Shown: positions 25,596-34,970, numbered from the stretch's first letter. The stretch is DNA of 64,000 nucleotides from Aliishimia ponticola (GCF_004803475.1 NZ_SRKY01000003.1:124001-188000), one strand, 5' to 3'. The notes: generated from the sequence alone by a model not told the origin. Made by a program: numbers and translations.

Positions 25596-25889
25596 TCAGG
25601 AGGCAGGCTTTTCGCCCGCCTGCTCCCAATGCTCGCCCATGGCCACGATGCAGGAATTGCCCGCCGCATAGCGCATCACCAGCACCCAATCGCCCCGGTC
25701 ATCGGTCCAGACTTCGACAATCGAATCCGCCGATCGCATCCCACTGGCCGTCTTTTCGGCGGTCAGTGTCGTCTTGAGGCGCTGTTCCATCCGCAAGGTC
25801 GTGTCGCAGATAACATCCGCCAACGGGCCAGAGGCCGCGGCGGCGGATGCGAAGATCATCAATGGTATCGTCAGCATAAATTTCTTCAT
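25596..25889 (-). CDS. Small secreted hypothetical protein
   Basis: I do not recognise a named family. The protein is 97 residues, starts with a signal peptide (MKKFMLTIPLMIFASAAAASG, cleavage near residue 20), and its mature part carries two cysteines (VICDTTLRM and NSCIVAMGEHWE) that could form one periplasmic disulfide. The centre SIVEVWTDDRGDWVLVMRYAAG looks like a small beta-sheet. It converges with the cold-shock gene (27 bases between stops) and is followed in the opposite sense, after 68 bases, by thyX on the same strand. Confidence 0.6.
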   Translation of the reverse strand: MKKFMLTIPLMIFASAAAASGPLADVICDTTLRMEQRLKTTLTAEKTASGMRSADSIVEVWTDDRGDWVLVMRYAAGNSCIVAMGEHWEQAGEKPAS

Positions 25890-25957
25890 GCCCCGAATGT
25901 AACCGTTCTGTGACAGCCTGTGGAGAAGTATCTAAAATCAGGCCATCACATTACATA

Positions 25958-26866
25958 TCACTCGGACAGAACTGCCTGAAATTCCCGCCATTCCCCGGCG
26001 CTCATTCCGCTGTTTTCCTTGGTCACGCTTTCGCCCGCCAGCATCCGCCGCACGCAATCCAACGCCGTCGCGGACAGCGTCGCGCCGCCCATCCGGTAGT
26101 CTTCGAACGCCTTGAACGCGAAGGGCACCCAGTCGGCGACGATTTTGCACATCTCTTCGGCATAGACGCGAATTTCGTATTGCGCATGGCTGTCGGCCCG
26201 CAGACGCAGGAAATGCAAAAGATTGTGCAGATCCACCTTCCAGTACCACTGGGTATAGATATTGGCGGGCAGGTTCATCCGCGCCAATTCGCGGGCCAGA
26301 CCCTGCTGACCCTCGGTCGAGATCATCTCTTCGTAGTGGTCGTAGGCGCGCATACTGTCGGCCTTGAGGTAATCGAGAACCCGCGCGGCCTCTTCGCCCT
26401 CAAGCGCTTGGCCCCGGCCCTGATTATTGACCTCGGATTGCGCTGCAAGATGTTCGGGCGCGGGAATATAAAACTCCCGGTCGAGGATCGAATAGCGCGC
26501 CGAATATTCGTTCACATTCGCGGTCCGGTGACGGATCCATTGACGCGCGACGAAAACCGGCAGCTTCACATGCAGTTTCAGTTCGCACATCTCGAACGGG
26601 GTGGAGTGCCAATGCCGCATCAAATAGCGGATGAGCCCTTCGTCATTCTGCACCGATTTGGTGCCTTTGCCATAGCTCACACGGGCGGCCTGGCAGATCG
26701 CAGCGTCGTCGCCCATATAGTCGATGACGCGCACAAACCCATGATCCAGAACCGGAAACGCCTTGTACAAATGCGCTTCCATACCGGGCACGGTGGCGCG
26801 CAGGGTCTGGGCTGACTGGCTGCGCAGGGCTTCGATTTCGGCGCTTTGTTCAGGGCTGAGCGGCAT
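25958..26866 (-). CDS. thyX: FAD-dependent thymidylate synthase
   Basis: A 302-residue ThyX that makes dTMP from dUMP using methylenetetrahydrofolate, FAD and NADPH. The ThyX signature [14 protein letters not shown] begins at residue 112 and the N-terminal half has the FAD-binding [12 protein letters not shown]. No ThyA is visible in the window. ATG at 26866 has AAGGACG about eight bases upstream; the longer frame to 27031 has no better start. It is divergent from the TbpB-like lipoprotein gene across a 193-base gap in which I see no convincing promoter. Confidence 0.96.
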   Translation of the reverse strand: MPLSPEQSAEIEALRSQSAQTLRATVPGMEAHLYKAFPVLDHGFVRVIDYMGDDAAICQAARVSYGKGTKSVQNDEGLIRYLMRHWHSTPFEMCELKLHVKLPVFVARQWIRHRTANVNEYSARYSILDREFYIPAPEHLAAQSEVNNQGRGQALEGEEAARVLDYLKADSMRAYDHYEEMISTEGQQGLARELARMNLPANIYTQWYWKVDLHNLLHFLRLRADSHAQYEIRVYAEEMCKIVADWVPFAFKAFEDYRMGGATLSATALDCVRRMLAGESVTKENSGMSAGEWREFQAVLSE

Positions 26867-27059
26867 TGCAAACGTCCTTCTTGGGCGAGAATCTGTCAGA
26901 CCCCAACTATATCTGGGAGTTTCCAACTTCGGAACCGCAATATCCGGCCTGTTGCAGAGACGCCATTGGCAAGGAAAGCTCTTTGCCCTCACGTTGACTT
27001 TGCCCAAATTTAACCACACTCTGCCCCGCAATAGTTAATGAGCCAAAGGCCTCGAGCAG

Positions 27060-27980
27060 ATGATCCGGAATTTTCTAGCGGTAAGCGCGCTTATCGGCCT
27101 AGCGGCCTGTGGCGACGGCAATCCCTTCACTGACGGTGAGACGGTAGACGGTGAGGTCACTCCGTCAGATTCTGTTTTGACGGGCGAAGACCTTGATGAG
27201 CAGATGACCGCCAATAACGTCGAGTATGACGATAATGGCACCGCGACGACGGCGGACGATACGCTGGTCATCAACAACCTGCCTTTCGACAATTCTGACC
27301 TGAGCGGCGGCACCTACACGCGGGTTGCCGCGTTGCCCAATGGGTTCGAGGCCTATGAGAGCCCGGCAGGCGGTGGCGGCACGCGCCAGTATTTCGCCGT
27401 GTTCCGCCGCGCAGAGCACACGCAAGCCACGGCAACCGCGACCAACGACTATATCGGCGCGGGGTTTGGCGGCGTCATCGCGGAACGGCTTGGCTCCGGC
27501 TCGACACCGGACGCGCGTCCCTCCAGCTATGTGTTTACTGGCGAATATGCCGGTCTGCGCGTCTATCGGGGTGAAGGCCTTGCCGATGCGACCTATGTGA
27601 TTGGCGACGCGACCGTCTATGTCGACGTGCTTGATTTCGACGAGGCCGGTGCCGTGGAAGGCATCGTCAACAACCGCGAGGTCTATAGCCTCGCTGGTGC
27701 CTATATCGGCGATATCGACGGCTACTTGTCGCTGGCGACCGCAAGCATTGACCAGGACACGGCCACGGCGTCGTCCAGCACGGCGGTTTCGGTCGCCGGA
27801 TCGGAGCAAATTGGCGCGGGCGAGTGGTCCGCGGTCTTTGGCGGCCCCAATGGCGAGGAACTGGCAGGGATCGTCGTGATCGATGGATCGCCAAGCGAGA
27901 CCGAGATCGCGGATTTCGGCCTGCCTGACGATACGACCGTGCGTGAAAACGGCGTTTTCATCGTCTTCAACGGCGGCTAA
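27060..27980 (+). CDS. Surface lipoprotein with transferrin-binding protein B-like beta-barrel domain
   Basis: A 306-residue lipoprotein: signal MIRNFLAVSALIGLAAC ends in the lipobox LAAC (Cys17), followed by a Gly/Asp/Thr-rich linker. From about residue 85 the protein is beta-rich, and its end carries GAGEWSAVFGGPNGEELAGIVVI, matching the GxWxxxFxGPNxxELAG motif of TbpB-like solute-binding barrels exported by Slam. It lies six bases before a Slam-like outer-membrane gene. The pairing suggests that it is carried across the outer membrane to the cell surface. Ligand is unknown; there are no TonB receptor or haem genes next to it. Confidence 0.82.
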   Translation: MIRNFLAVSALIGLAACGDGNPFTDGETVDGEVTPSDSVLTGEDLDEQMTANNVEYDDNGTATTADDTLVINNLPFDNSDLSGGTYTRVAALPNGFEAYESPAGGGGTRQYFAVFRRAEHTQATATATNDYIGAGFGGVIAERLGSGSTPDARPSSYVFTGEYAGLRVYRGEGLADATYVIGDATVYVDVLDFDEAGAVEGIVNNREVYSLAGAYIGDIDGYLSLATASIDQDTATASSSTAVSVAGSEQIGAGEWSAVFGGPNGEELAGIVVIDGSPSETEIADFGLPDDTTVRENGVFIVFNGG

Positions 27981-27986
27981 TCGGCC

Positions 27987-29342
27987 ATGCGCCGCTACCT
28001 TCGGGCGTGGCTGCTTTGTGCCGCTGCATTCGGGCCATTCGAGGCGGCACAGGCCGCAACGATCGACGTGCCCACGGCGACCCGGCTGGCAGACATTCTG
28101 CTGGCCGACAACCAACCTGCCGCCGCCGAAGTCATCCTGCGCGAACTTCTCAAACGCGATCCCGACAATCCCGACCTGCTTGCGGCCATGTCGCGGGCGC
28201 AGACCGGAACCGGCGATGCCAAGGCAGGCGTGGACACCGCCCGCCGCGCCTTTCAGCAAGCCAGCACAAAGGCCGAAAAGGCCCGTACCGCGCGCCGCAT
28301 GGCGCAGGCCCTGTCTGCCAATGGCAACAAGACACGCGCGCAAATCTGGCTGCGGCGCGCCGGGCAATATGCCGAAGATCCGCGCATGAAGCAGGCGATC
28401 CGGCAAGAATTCGACTATGTCCGCACGCGCAACCCGTTGTCCTACAGCTTTGATTTTTCGATCAAACCTTCGGACAATGTGAACAGCGCGCCGACCAGCA
28501 ACACGCTGTCTTACGGCCCGATCACCATCGTCAACCTGGCGAACCGCCCGATCAGCGGGATCGAATATTGGAGCACCGCGCAAGTGGCGTGGCGCCTGCC
28601 CTCGACGCAGACCCGGCAATCGCAGTTCGATCTCAGCTATATCGGGCGGCGCGTGTCGCTTGGCAGCGAAGCCGATGACATCGACCCGGATTTGTCGGCC
28701 AGCGATCTTTCCTTCGACCGGCTGGCGATTGGTTGGCGCGGCAAATTCCGCATTCCCGGTCAGAAAGGCGTCTTCGACCTTGGCACCCAGATCTTTCGCG
28801 ATCTGAGCGGCGGCGACCCCTATCAGAACGGGCAGGCGCTGACATTCGGCTATGGCTGGCAGCCCAGCAAGGGGCGACATGCGCGGGTCAGTTGGACGGT
28901 GCAGAACCAGAACCGGCTGGACGATGGCACGTTCTCGTCGCTGAGCAACCGCATCGCGCTGGACTGGGCGACCCCCCTGCCCAATCGCGGGCGCTTGCGC
29001 TTCCATGTGGCCCTGTCGGACACGCAAAGCGATTCCACCCAAGTGGCAGGAAGCGCGTTGGATATGCGTGTCGGTTATGTGCTGCCAGAGCCGATCCTGA
29101 CCGCCCGTATCGAACTTGGCGCTGAATGGCGGATCGCGGAATATGACGCGCCGATCAATTCCCTGTTCGACCGTCGCAGCGATGACCGCTTTGCGTTCAC
29201 CACCAATGCGACCTTCCCCAAGCTCGACGTCTATGGCTTCGTGCCGGTGCTGGAGATGCGGCACGAGCGGAACACCTCTACCGTGCCGCTCTATGATACG
29301 CGCTCCACAACTATCGGATTGTCTCTGCGCTCCATCTATTGA
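27987..29342 (+). CDS. Slam-like outer membrane translocon (surface lipoprotein assembly modulator, DUF560)
   Basis: A 451-residue protein with a signal peptide (RAWLLCAAAFGPFEAAQA), an N-terminal helical TPR-like part (ILLADNQPAAAEVILRELLKRDP, residues about 35-130), and a C-terminal beta-barrel from about residue 150 that ends in IGLSLRSIY. The barrel entry SFDFSIKPSDNVNSAPTS matches the DSNVN region of Slam/DUF560 proteins. In Neisseria, Slam moves lipoproteins such as TbpB to the cell surface; this is the type XI secretion system. It follows its probable cargo gene by six bases. Alphaproteobacterial members are little studied. Confidence 0.8.
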   Translation: MRRYLRAWLLCAAAFGPFEAAQAATIDVPTATRLADILLADNQPAAAEVILRELLKRDPDNPDLLAAMSRAQTGTGDAKAGVDTARRAFQQASTKAEKARTARRMAQALSANGNKTRAQIWLRRAGQYAEDPRMKQAIRQEFDYVRTRNPLSYSFDFSIKPSDNVNSAPTSNTLSYGPITIVNLANRPISGIEYWSTAQVAWRLPSTQTRQSQFDLSYIGRRVSLGSEADDIDPDLSASDLSFDRLAIGWRGKFRIPGQKGVFDLGTQIFRDLSGGDPYQNGQALTFGYGWQPSKGRHARVSWTVQNQNRLDDGTFSSLSNRIALDWATPLPNRGRLRFHVALSDTQSDSTQVAGSALDMRVGYVLPEPILTARIELGAEWRIAEYDAPINSLFDRRSDDRFAFTTNATFPKLDVYGFVPVLEMRHERNTSTVPLYDTRSTTIGLSLRSIY

Positions 29343-29390
29343 ACAGTCCAGCCCGAACGATACCTGTTTCCCAAATCGGAGGAGCCGAAG

Positions 29391-29819
29391 ATGGCGTTGA
29401 AATATCTACACACGATGGTGCGGGTGAAAGACCTTGAGAAATCCATGGCTTTCTACGAATTGCTGGGCCTGAAAGAGACCCGGCGCATGGACAGTGAAGG
29501 CGGGCGTTTCTCGCTGATCTTCATGGCGCCTCCGGGTCAGGAAGAGTGCCCGGTCGAGCTGACCTATAACTGGGATGGCGATGACGAATTGCCGTCGGAC
29601 AGCCGCCATTTCGGGCATCTGGCCTATAGCGTGCCGAATATCTACGAGACCTGCCAGTTCCTTCAGGACAATGGCGTGGTGATCAACCGCCCGCCGCGTG
29701 ATGGGCGCATGGCCTTTGTACGTAGCCCCGACAACATCTCTATCGAATTGCTGCAAGAGGGCGATGCGCTGGAGCCGGCCGAACCGTGGGTGAGCATGGA
29801 AAACACCGGCCATTGGTAA
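29391..29819 (+). CDS. gloA: Lactoylglutathione lyase (glyoxalase I)
   Basis: A 142-residue glyoxalase I that converts the methylglyoxal-glutathione hemithioacetal to S-lactoylglutathione. It has both VOC modules: LHTMVRVKDLEKSMAFYELLGLKE at the start with the metal His, and FGHLAYSVPNIYETCQFLQ plus FVRSPDNISIELLQ at the end with the metal Glu. The internal ECPVELTYNW matches the family. ATG at 29391 follows GGAGGAGCCGAAG. The next gene starts inside its 3' end, suggesting coupled translation. Confidence 0.88.
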   Translation: MALKYLHTMVRVKDLEKSMAFYELLGLKETRRMDSEGGRFSLIFMAPPGQEECPVELTYNWDGDDELPSDSRHFGHLAYSVPNIYETCQFLQDNGVVINRPPRDGRMAFVRSPDNISIELLQEGDALEPAEPWVSMENTGHW

Positions 29820-30526
29820 GGGCCGCGCTGCTTCTGGCTGCGGCTTTGGCACCTGCGGCGGCTGAGGCGGTGGAATGCCGCCTCGCGCTGCTGCTTGCGG
29901 TGGATGTGTCCTCCTCTGTCGATGCCCGCGAAGACCAGTTGCAGCGCAAGGGTCTGGCCGCAGCGCTGCGCGCGCCAGAGGTGCGTGCGGCGTTTTTCGC
30001 GGCGGATTTGCCAGTGGCGTTGGCCGCGTATGAATGGTCCGGACGCTACAATCAGGAGGTGCTGCTGGACTGGGTTCTGATCCGCGACGCTGCGGCGCTG
30101 GATGTCGCCTCCGACCGCATTGGCGGGTCGACACGATCCTACAATCAGTTTCCGACCGCGCTTGGATACGCGCTAGGATTCGGGGCGCAAATGCTGCAAT
30201 CCGCCCCGCCCTGCCTGGTCCAAACCATCGATGTGTCCGGGGATGGCGAAAACAACGAAGGGTTTCCGCCCAGCGCGGCCTATCGCGAGTTTCCGTTTGA
30301 GGGCGTCACCGTGAACGGCTTGGTGGTCAACGCCGCCGAGTTCGAGGCAGAGACCCAGCTGATCACCTTTTTCGAGACCGAAGTTCTGCGCGGGCCCGGC
30401 GCATTTCTGGAAATCGCCGAAGGTTTCGAGGATTACGAGCGCGCGATGCGCCGCAAGCTGGAACGTGAGCTGCGCCCGCCGTCCATCGGCGCGCTGCCGC
30501 AAGACCATGACAACGCGCCGGGATAG
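29786..30526 (+). CDS. DUF1194 secreted von Willebrand factor A-like protein, first copy
   Basis: A DUF1194 protein with a signal peptide (ALLLAAALAPAAAEA) and a VWA-type metal-ion site DVSSSVD (DxSxS), followed by the threonine-region and NNEGFPPSAAY. VWA domains usually bind protein partners through a metal. The start is uncertain: GTG at 29786 lies inside gloA and gives 246 residues, while TTG at 29813 would give a cleaner signal peptide. Either way it overlaps gloA and is probably co-translated. The next gene is a paralogue that overlaps it by 20 bases. Confidence 0.8.
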   Translation: MGEHGKHRPLVRAALLLAAALAPAAAEAVECRLALLLAVDVSSSVDAREDQLQRKGLAAALRAPEVRAAFFAADLPVALAAYEWSGRYNQEVLLDWVLIRDAAALDVASDRIGGSTRSYNQFPTALGYALGFGAQMLQSAPPCLVQTIDVSGDGENNEGFPPSAAYREFPFEGVTVNGLVVNAAEFEAETQLITFFETEVLRGPGAFLEIAEGFEDYERAMRRKLERELRPPSIGALPQDHDNAPG

Positions 30527-31307
30527 GCCGCAGCGCTGGGGCGCATGGCTGGCCGCGCTATGGCTTATGACCGCCGCGTCGCCAGCGGTGGCGCAAGACC
30601 TGGCCTGCCGTCAGGCTTTGGCGCTGGGGCTGGATGTGTCAGGCTCTGTCGATGCCCGCGAATACCGGTTGCAACTGGACGGGATCGTCACCGCGCTGGA
30701 CGCCGCCCCCGTGCGGGCGGCCCTGCTTGCCCTGCCCAACGCGCCGGTCGATTTGATGGTCTATGAATGGAGCGGGCCGGAGGATCATCACGTGCTGGCC
30801 GACTGGACGACAATCAACGGCGCAGAGGACATCGCAGTGTTTCAGGAAACGCTCCGGCAAACGGTGCGCCGGGCGGCCTCCCCCGCGACGGCGCTGGGTG
30901 CGGCCTTGCGCAGCGGGGCCGCCCATCTGGCGCGGCGCGCCCATTGCGCGAAACGCTCGCTGGATATTTCTGGCGATGGCCGGTCGAATATGGGCGACGC
31001 GCCCGAAACCGCACGGGCAGAGCTGGCCCGCGATGGCATCACCGTCAATGCATTGGTCATCGGCGTGGACATGCCACGGGGCGGCGATATGCGACAGGAG
31101 CAGATCGGCGCACTTTCCAGTTACTTCCGGGAGCGCGTGATCGTCGGCCCGGATGCTTTCGTGCAGACCGCCCTAGGCTATGAGGCTTACGCAAAGGCGA
31201 TGGAGCGCAAACTGGTGCGCGAGCTTGAAACGCGGCTTGTCGCGCGGCTGGCAACGCCGCCGAAAAGATCAGCGGCGCGGCGCCTTATATCACGCGGCAC
31301 TCAATAG
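30507..31307 (+). CDS. DUF1194 secreted von Willebrand factor A-like protein, second copy
   Basis: The second DUF1194 protein in tandem, 266 residues from ATG 30507. A signal peptide covers about residues 10-30 (GAWLAALWLMTAASPAVA), and the metal site is DVSGSVD. Shared blocks with the first copy include VYEWSGPEDHHVLADW versus AYEWSGRYNQEVLLDW, and SLDISGDGRSN versus TIDVSGDGENN, so they arose by duplication. It overlaps the first copy by 20 bases and converges on ldtR, with the stop codons overlapping by seven bases. Function unknown. Confidence 0.82.
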   Translation: MTTRRDRPQRWGAWLAALWLMTAASPAVAQDLACRQALALGLDVSGSVDAREYRLQLDGIVTALDAAPVRAALLALPNAPVDLMVYEWSGPEDHHVLADWTTINGAEDIAVFQETLRQTVRRAASPATALGAALRSGAAHLARRAHCAKRSLDISGDGRSNMGDAPETARAELARDGITVNALVIGVDMPRGGDMRQEQIGALSSYFRERVIVGPDAFVQTALGYEAYAKAMERKLVRELETRLVARLATPPKRSAARRLISRGTQ

Positions 31308-31801
31308 ATGTAGCGGATTTGATCGGTCCAGTAGCGTTCGACCCGGCGCAGCAGGGAGCTTATATCTTCGATCCCCTGCTCGTCGATGACGTTCTGTTCC
31401 TTCAGGCCGACCGCGTGCCGTTCAAAAAGCTCTGACACGATGCGCCGGATTTCGCGGCCCTGTTCGGTCAGGCGCACCCGCACGGAGCGGCGGTCGATTT
31501 CGCAGCGCTGATGGTGCATATAGCCCATCTCGACCAGTTTCTTGAGGTTGTAGGACACGTTGCTGCCCTGATAGTAGCCGCGGCTTTTCAATTCGCCTGC
31601 GGTTACTTCGTTATCGCCGATATTGAACAGCAGCAGTGCCTGTACCGAGTTTATCTCAAGCACACCGACCCGTTCGAATTCGTCCTTGATCACGTCCAGC
31701 AAAAGGCGGTGCAACCGTTCCACCAGTGACAGGCTTTCGAGATACCCGACCATGAAGTCATTTTGCCCGGCGGTCGTGGGTACCGGATGCCGCATGTCCA
31801 T
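31301..31801 (-). CDS. ldtR: LdtR-type winged-helix (MarR family) regulator
   Basis: A 166-residue winged-helix protein. The recognition part is NEVTAGELKSRGYYQGSNVSYNLKKLVEMGYMH, and the wing is CEIDRRSVRVRLTEQG. The YYQGSNVSYN signature matches LdtR of Rhizobiales and Rhodobacterales, which controls L,D-transpeptidase and stress genes in Liberibacter and Sinorhizobium. ATG at 31801 has a near-perfect dyad, CTCAAGA-N4-TCTTGAG, just upstream of its ribosome site (31817-31834), a candidate autoregulatory operator. Its stop overlaps the end of the second DUF1194 gene. Confidence 0.85.
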   Translation of the reverse strand: MDMRHPVPTTAGQNDFMVGYLESLSLVERLHRLLLDVIKDEFERVGVLEINSVQALLLFNIGDNEVTAGELKSRGYYQGSNVSYNLKKLVEMGYMHHQRCEIDRRSVRVRLTEQGREIRRIVSELFERHAVGLKEQNVIDEQGIEDISSLLRRVERYWTDQIRYIY

Positions 31802-31816
31802 AATTTGTTACTCCGA

Positions 31817-31834
31817 CTCAAGACTGCTCTTGAG
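31817..31834. promoter_or_regulatory. Perfect dyad in the ldtR leader, candidate operator
   Basis: CTCAAGA-CTGC-TCTTGAG is an exact 7+4+7 palindrome, 16 bases upstream of the ldtR ATG. Its length and symmetry fit a MarR-family operator, so autoregulation is plausible. It could instead be an RNA hairpin in front of the ribosome site. Confidence 0.55.
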
Positions 31835-31877
31835 GAGGGAGATAGCAGGGCAAACGGAAATATATCGTTAAATGCAA

Positions 31878-32144
31878 TCAGTTGCGGTGCAGTGTTGATG
31901 CGATATCCCCGACGAGCGCAGAAAATCGTTCTGGTGTCGGGGTTTGCCCGGACACCCACATATAGAGATCCTGATCGTTTTCGTTCAGAAGCGCCTCGTA
32001 ATCATCCAGCATGACGTCATCAAGCTGGGCCAATCTTGCCTCTGAATAGGCGGTCAGGATCAGGTCCATTTCCTTGATCCCGCGGCGGATTGACCGCATG
32101 TGCAGGCGTTTCAGGCGCGTCGGGCGATCTTCAAGTTCAGGCAA
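31878..32144 (-). CDS. sdhE: FAD assembly factor SdhE (succinate dehydrogenase assembly factor 2)
   Basis: An 88-residue SdhE/SDHAF2 protein that helps attach FAD covalently to the succinate dehydrogenase flavoprotein. The conserved RGxxE motif is in MRSIRRGIKEMDLIL, and the C-terminal part has DYEALLNENDQDLYMWVSGQ, including the conserved DxDL(Y/F)xW. Length is typical. It overlaps the upstream XRE gene by eight bases, so the two are co-translated. The sdh operon is not in the window. Confidence 0.93.
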   Translation of the reverse strand: MPELEDRPTRLKRLHMRSIRRGIKEMDLILTAYSEARLAQLDDVMLDDYEALLNENDQDLYMWVSGQTPTPERFSALVGDIASTLHRN

Positions 32145-32535
32145 GCTGCGCCTCCTCGATCATCCGGCGCAGGCGCTTTTCAAGGCGACCCACCTGTTCA
32201 GCCTTGGCGGTCATGCTGGCGCGTAGTTCGCGGACTTCGATCAGCAGATCGCGCACATCCTGCGAGGTCGTGTCTTCTTCGGGGTGGGCGATGCCCTCGC
32301 CCGTGCCGGTGATCAGCCACGTCATCGACACGCCCAGAATACCGGACATCATGGACAGGCGGTTGGCGCGCGGCTCCAGCAGGTCGCCTTCCCACTTCTC
32401 CAACGTGGTGAGCTTCACACCAAGACGGCGGGCAAAAGCCTCTGGCGTCATTCCGGCCGCTTCCCGCGCCGCCGCCAGGCGATCCCCGAATGTCGCGACA
32501 TCTGCATTGAACCAGTCGTCTTCCGTGCTGCTCAT
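32137..32535 (-). CDS. XRE-family transcriptional regulator
   Basis: A 132-residue regulator with an N-terminal lambda repressor-like helix-turn-helix (DRLAAAREAAGMTPEAFARRLGVKLTTLEKWE) and a C-terminal coiled-coil-like tail (DVRDLLIEVRELRASMTAKAEQVGRLEKRLRRMIEE) that probably dimerises. ATG at 32535 has AAGGGA upstream; the longer frame adds a short unconserved leader. It is divergent from the aspartate aminotransferase gene across 81 bases and overlaps sdhE, so it could regulate either its own operon or the aminotransferase. No target is known. Confidence 0.85.
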   Translation of the reverse strand: MSSTEDDWFNADVATFGDRLAAAREAAGMTPEAFARRLGVKLTTLEKWEGDLLEPRANRLSMMSGILGVSMTWLITGTGEGIAHPEEDTTSQDVRDLLIEVRELRASMTAKAEQVGRLEKRLRRMIEEAQLA

Positions 32536-32583
32536 ATCCGTCCCTTCCAATATCAGATTGCTCTCATTGCCAGCGGCGCCTAA

Positions 32584-33819
<1,236 letters not shown>

Positions 33820-33924
33820 GCAGCCCGCCTCGCGGGGCTCGTGACATCGCGCATCTGAAGGATCGGGGTTCAGTCCCGCCATACGGACGAAGCGGCCCTA
33901 TGGAACACCAGGTGGTGTCCCCCC

Positions 33925-34350
33925 CTAACTATATCCGTCTGGGTCGTTGGGGGTGTGCAGTAAGGTGCCTTCAAACGCCTCAAGGCCATCCGTCATTTGC
34001 AACCACGGCAACTTGCTTTGCTTGTTGACGTGAAAGGTCGGCTTGAAGTTTTCCGGATTTTCAAGCGAGGCAGCATAAAGGTTCATACCACCCGGATAGT
34101 GATCCGCTTCAAATCCCATGGGTGACCCGCAGGTTCCGCAGAAATGCCGGAAGACGCCCTTGGAACTTTCGTAGGTGCGGGGTTTGTCACCGGTCCACTC
34201 AAAGTTTTCTATCGGCACACCGAACCAGGCAACCACCGGTGCTGCACAATTCCGACGACAGTCATCGCAGTGGCAGTAGCATGCCCATGTTTGAGCCCCC
34301 CGGTAGACCCAGCTCGTTTTTTGACAAAGACAGAAACCGCGCGTTGCCAT
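33925..34350 (-). CDS. GFA-family zinc protein (glutathione-dependent formaldehyde-activating-like)
   Basis: A 141-residue GFA-fold protein. Zinc-binding cysteine sets are visible at the start (GFCLC), then CYCHCDDCRR, and CGTCGSPMGF, as in the Gfa family. The prototype was thought to speed glutathione addition to formaldehyde; many paralogues, likely including this one, have unknown substrates. No formaldehyde dehydrogenase genes are adjacent. It sits between the aspartate aminotransferase and a 221-base gap that carries an inverted repeat. Confidence 0.83.
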   Translation of the reverse strand: MATRGFCLCQKTSWVYRGAQTWACYCHCDDCRRNCAAPVVAWFGVPIENFEWTGDKPRTYESSKGVFRHFCGTCGSPMGFEADHYPGGMNLYAASLENPENFKPTFHVNKQSKLPWLQMTDGLEAFEGTLLHTPNDPDGYS

Positions 34351-34387
34351 TCGATTTTCCTCCGAACCTACGGGAACTTAGGATAAC

Positions 34388-34470
34388 GGCCGGTTTTGAG
34401 ATGGACTTTTTCGGACGTTTCATCATTGGAAAACGTCGAAGCTTGGGGGCAAAATGGGCTCAAACCGGCC
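34388..34470. repeat. Long-range inverted repeat in the gap before a hypothetical gene
   Basis: GGCCGGTTTTGAG (34388-34400) and CTCAAACCGGCC (34459-34470) are reverse complements apart from one extra T, with 58 bases between them. The enclosed sequence is unassigned. It could fold as an RNA arm; no T-run marks it as a terminator. Confidence 0.5.
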
Positions 34471-34571
34471 ATGGACCTGTGCAGGCCGTCGCGCCGCGCT
34501 GCTGGCGTTTCTCGTTTTGACACCCCAACGCGGCGCACCTAAACTTAAGTGAACAAGAACCGAGGCGCAGC

Positions 34572-34970
34572 GTGTCAGACCTTCCAGACTATTATTTCCG
34601 CGTGCGTGAGAATGGTGCGGTCGTGTTCCGCGTGGATTCCGAAAACCGGATGCGCCGGATCGAGATGGACCAGATCGCGGTCATCAATATCCGCAATGGC
34701 GAAATCAAGCCTCATGGTGGGCGGACCCTGTCCGAGCGTGACCTTGAGGAAATCAAACGCTGGATGGCCGAGCGCGCACAATTGCTCGCCTATCGCGATA
34801 TCGACGACATCCGCCGGGCGATCGATCATCTGAACATGACCGCGCAATGGGTACAGTCGAAAGCGACGGATGAGCAGTTGGAGGCGATTACCGACGATCT
34901 GCTTCTGGCGATGCACGACCTGCGCAGCCTGCTTGTTCGCAAAAAAGCCGACCGGCTGACCAAATCCTAA
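34572..34970 (+). CDS. Conserved hypothetical protein, 132 aa
   Basis: I do not recognise a named family. The product is 132 residues, soluble and charged, and starts (GTG) SDLPDYYFRVRENGAVVFRVDSENRMRRIEMDQIAVINIRNGEIKPH. The first half is probably a small beta-sheet, the second helical: RTLSERDLEEIKRWMAERAQLL, then DIDDIRRAIDHLNMTAQWVQSKATDEQLEAITDDLLLAMHDLRSLLVRKK. There is no signal peptide. The GTG at 34572 is the most convincing start; it follows GAGGCGCAGC. It converges on the MATE gene with 19 bases between stops. Confidence 0.68.
   Translation: MSDLPDYYFRVRENGAVVFRVDSENRMRRIEMDQIAVINIRNGEIKPHGGRTLSERDLEEIKRWMAERAQLLAYRDIDDIRRAIDHLNMTAQWVQSKATDEQLEAITDDLLLAMHDLRSLLVRKKADRLTKS

Noticed and set aside
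27165-29264. A 699-codon minus-strand open frame opposite the lipoprotein and Slam-like genes
   Set aside because: It has no recognisable motif and is the shadow of two strongly supported plus-strand genes with signal peptides.
33820-33924. Intact tRNA gene after the aminotransferase
   Set aside because: Only a degenerate T-arm-like fragment is present; no acceptor or anticodon arms can be folded.
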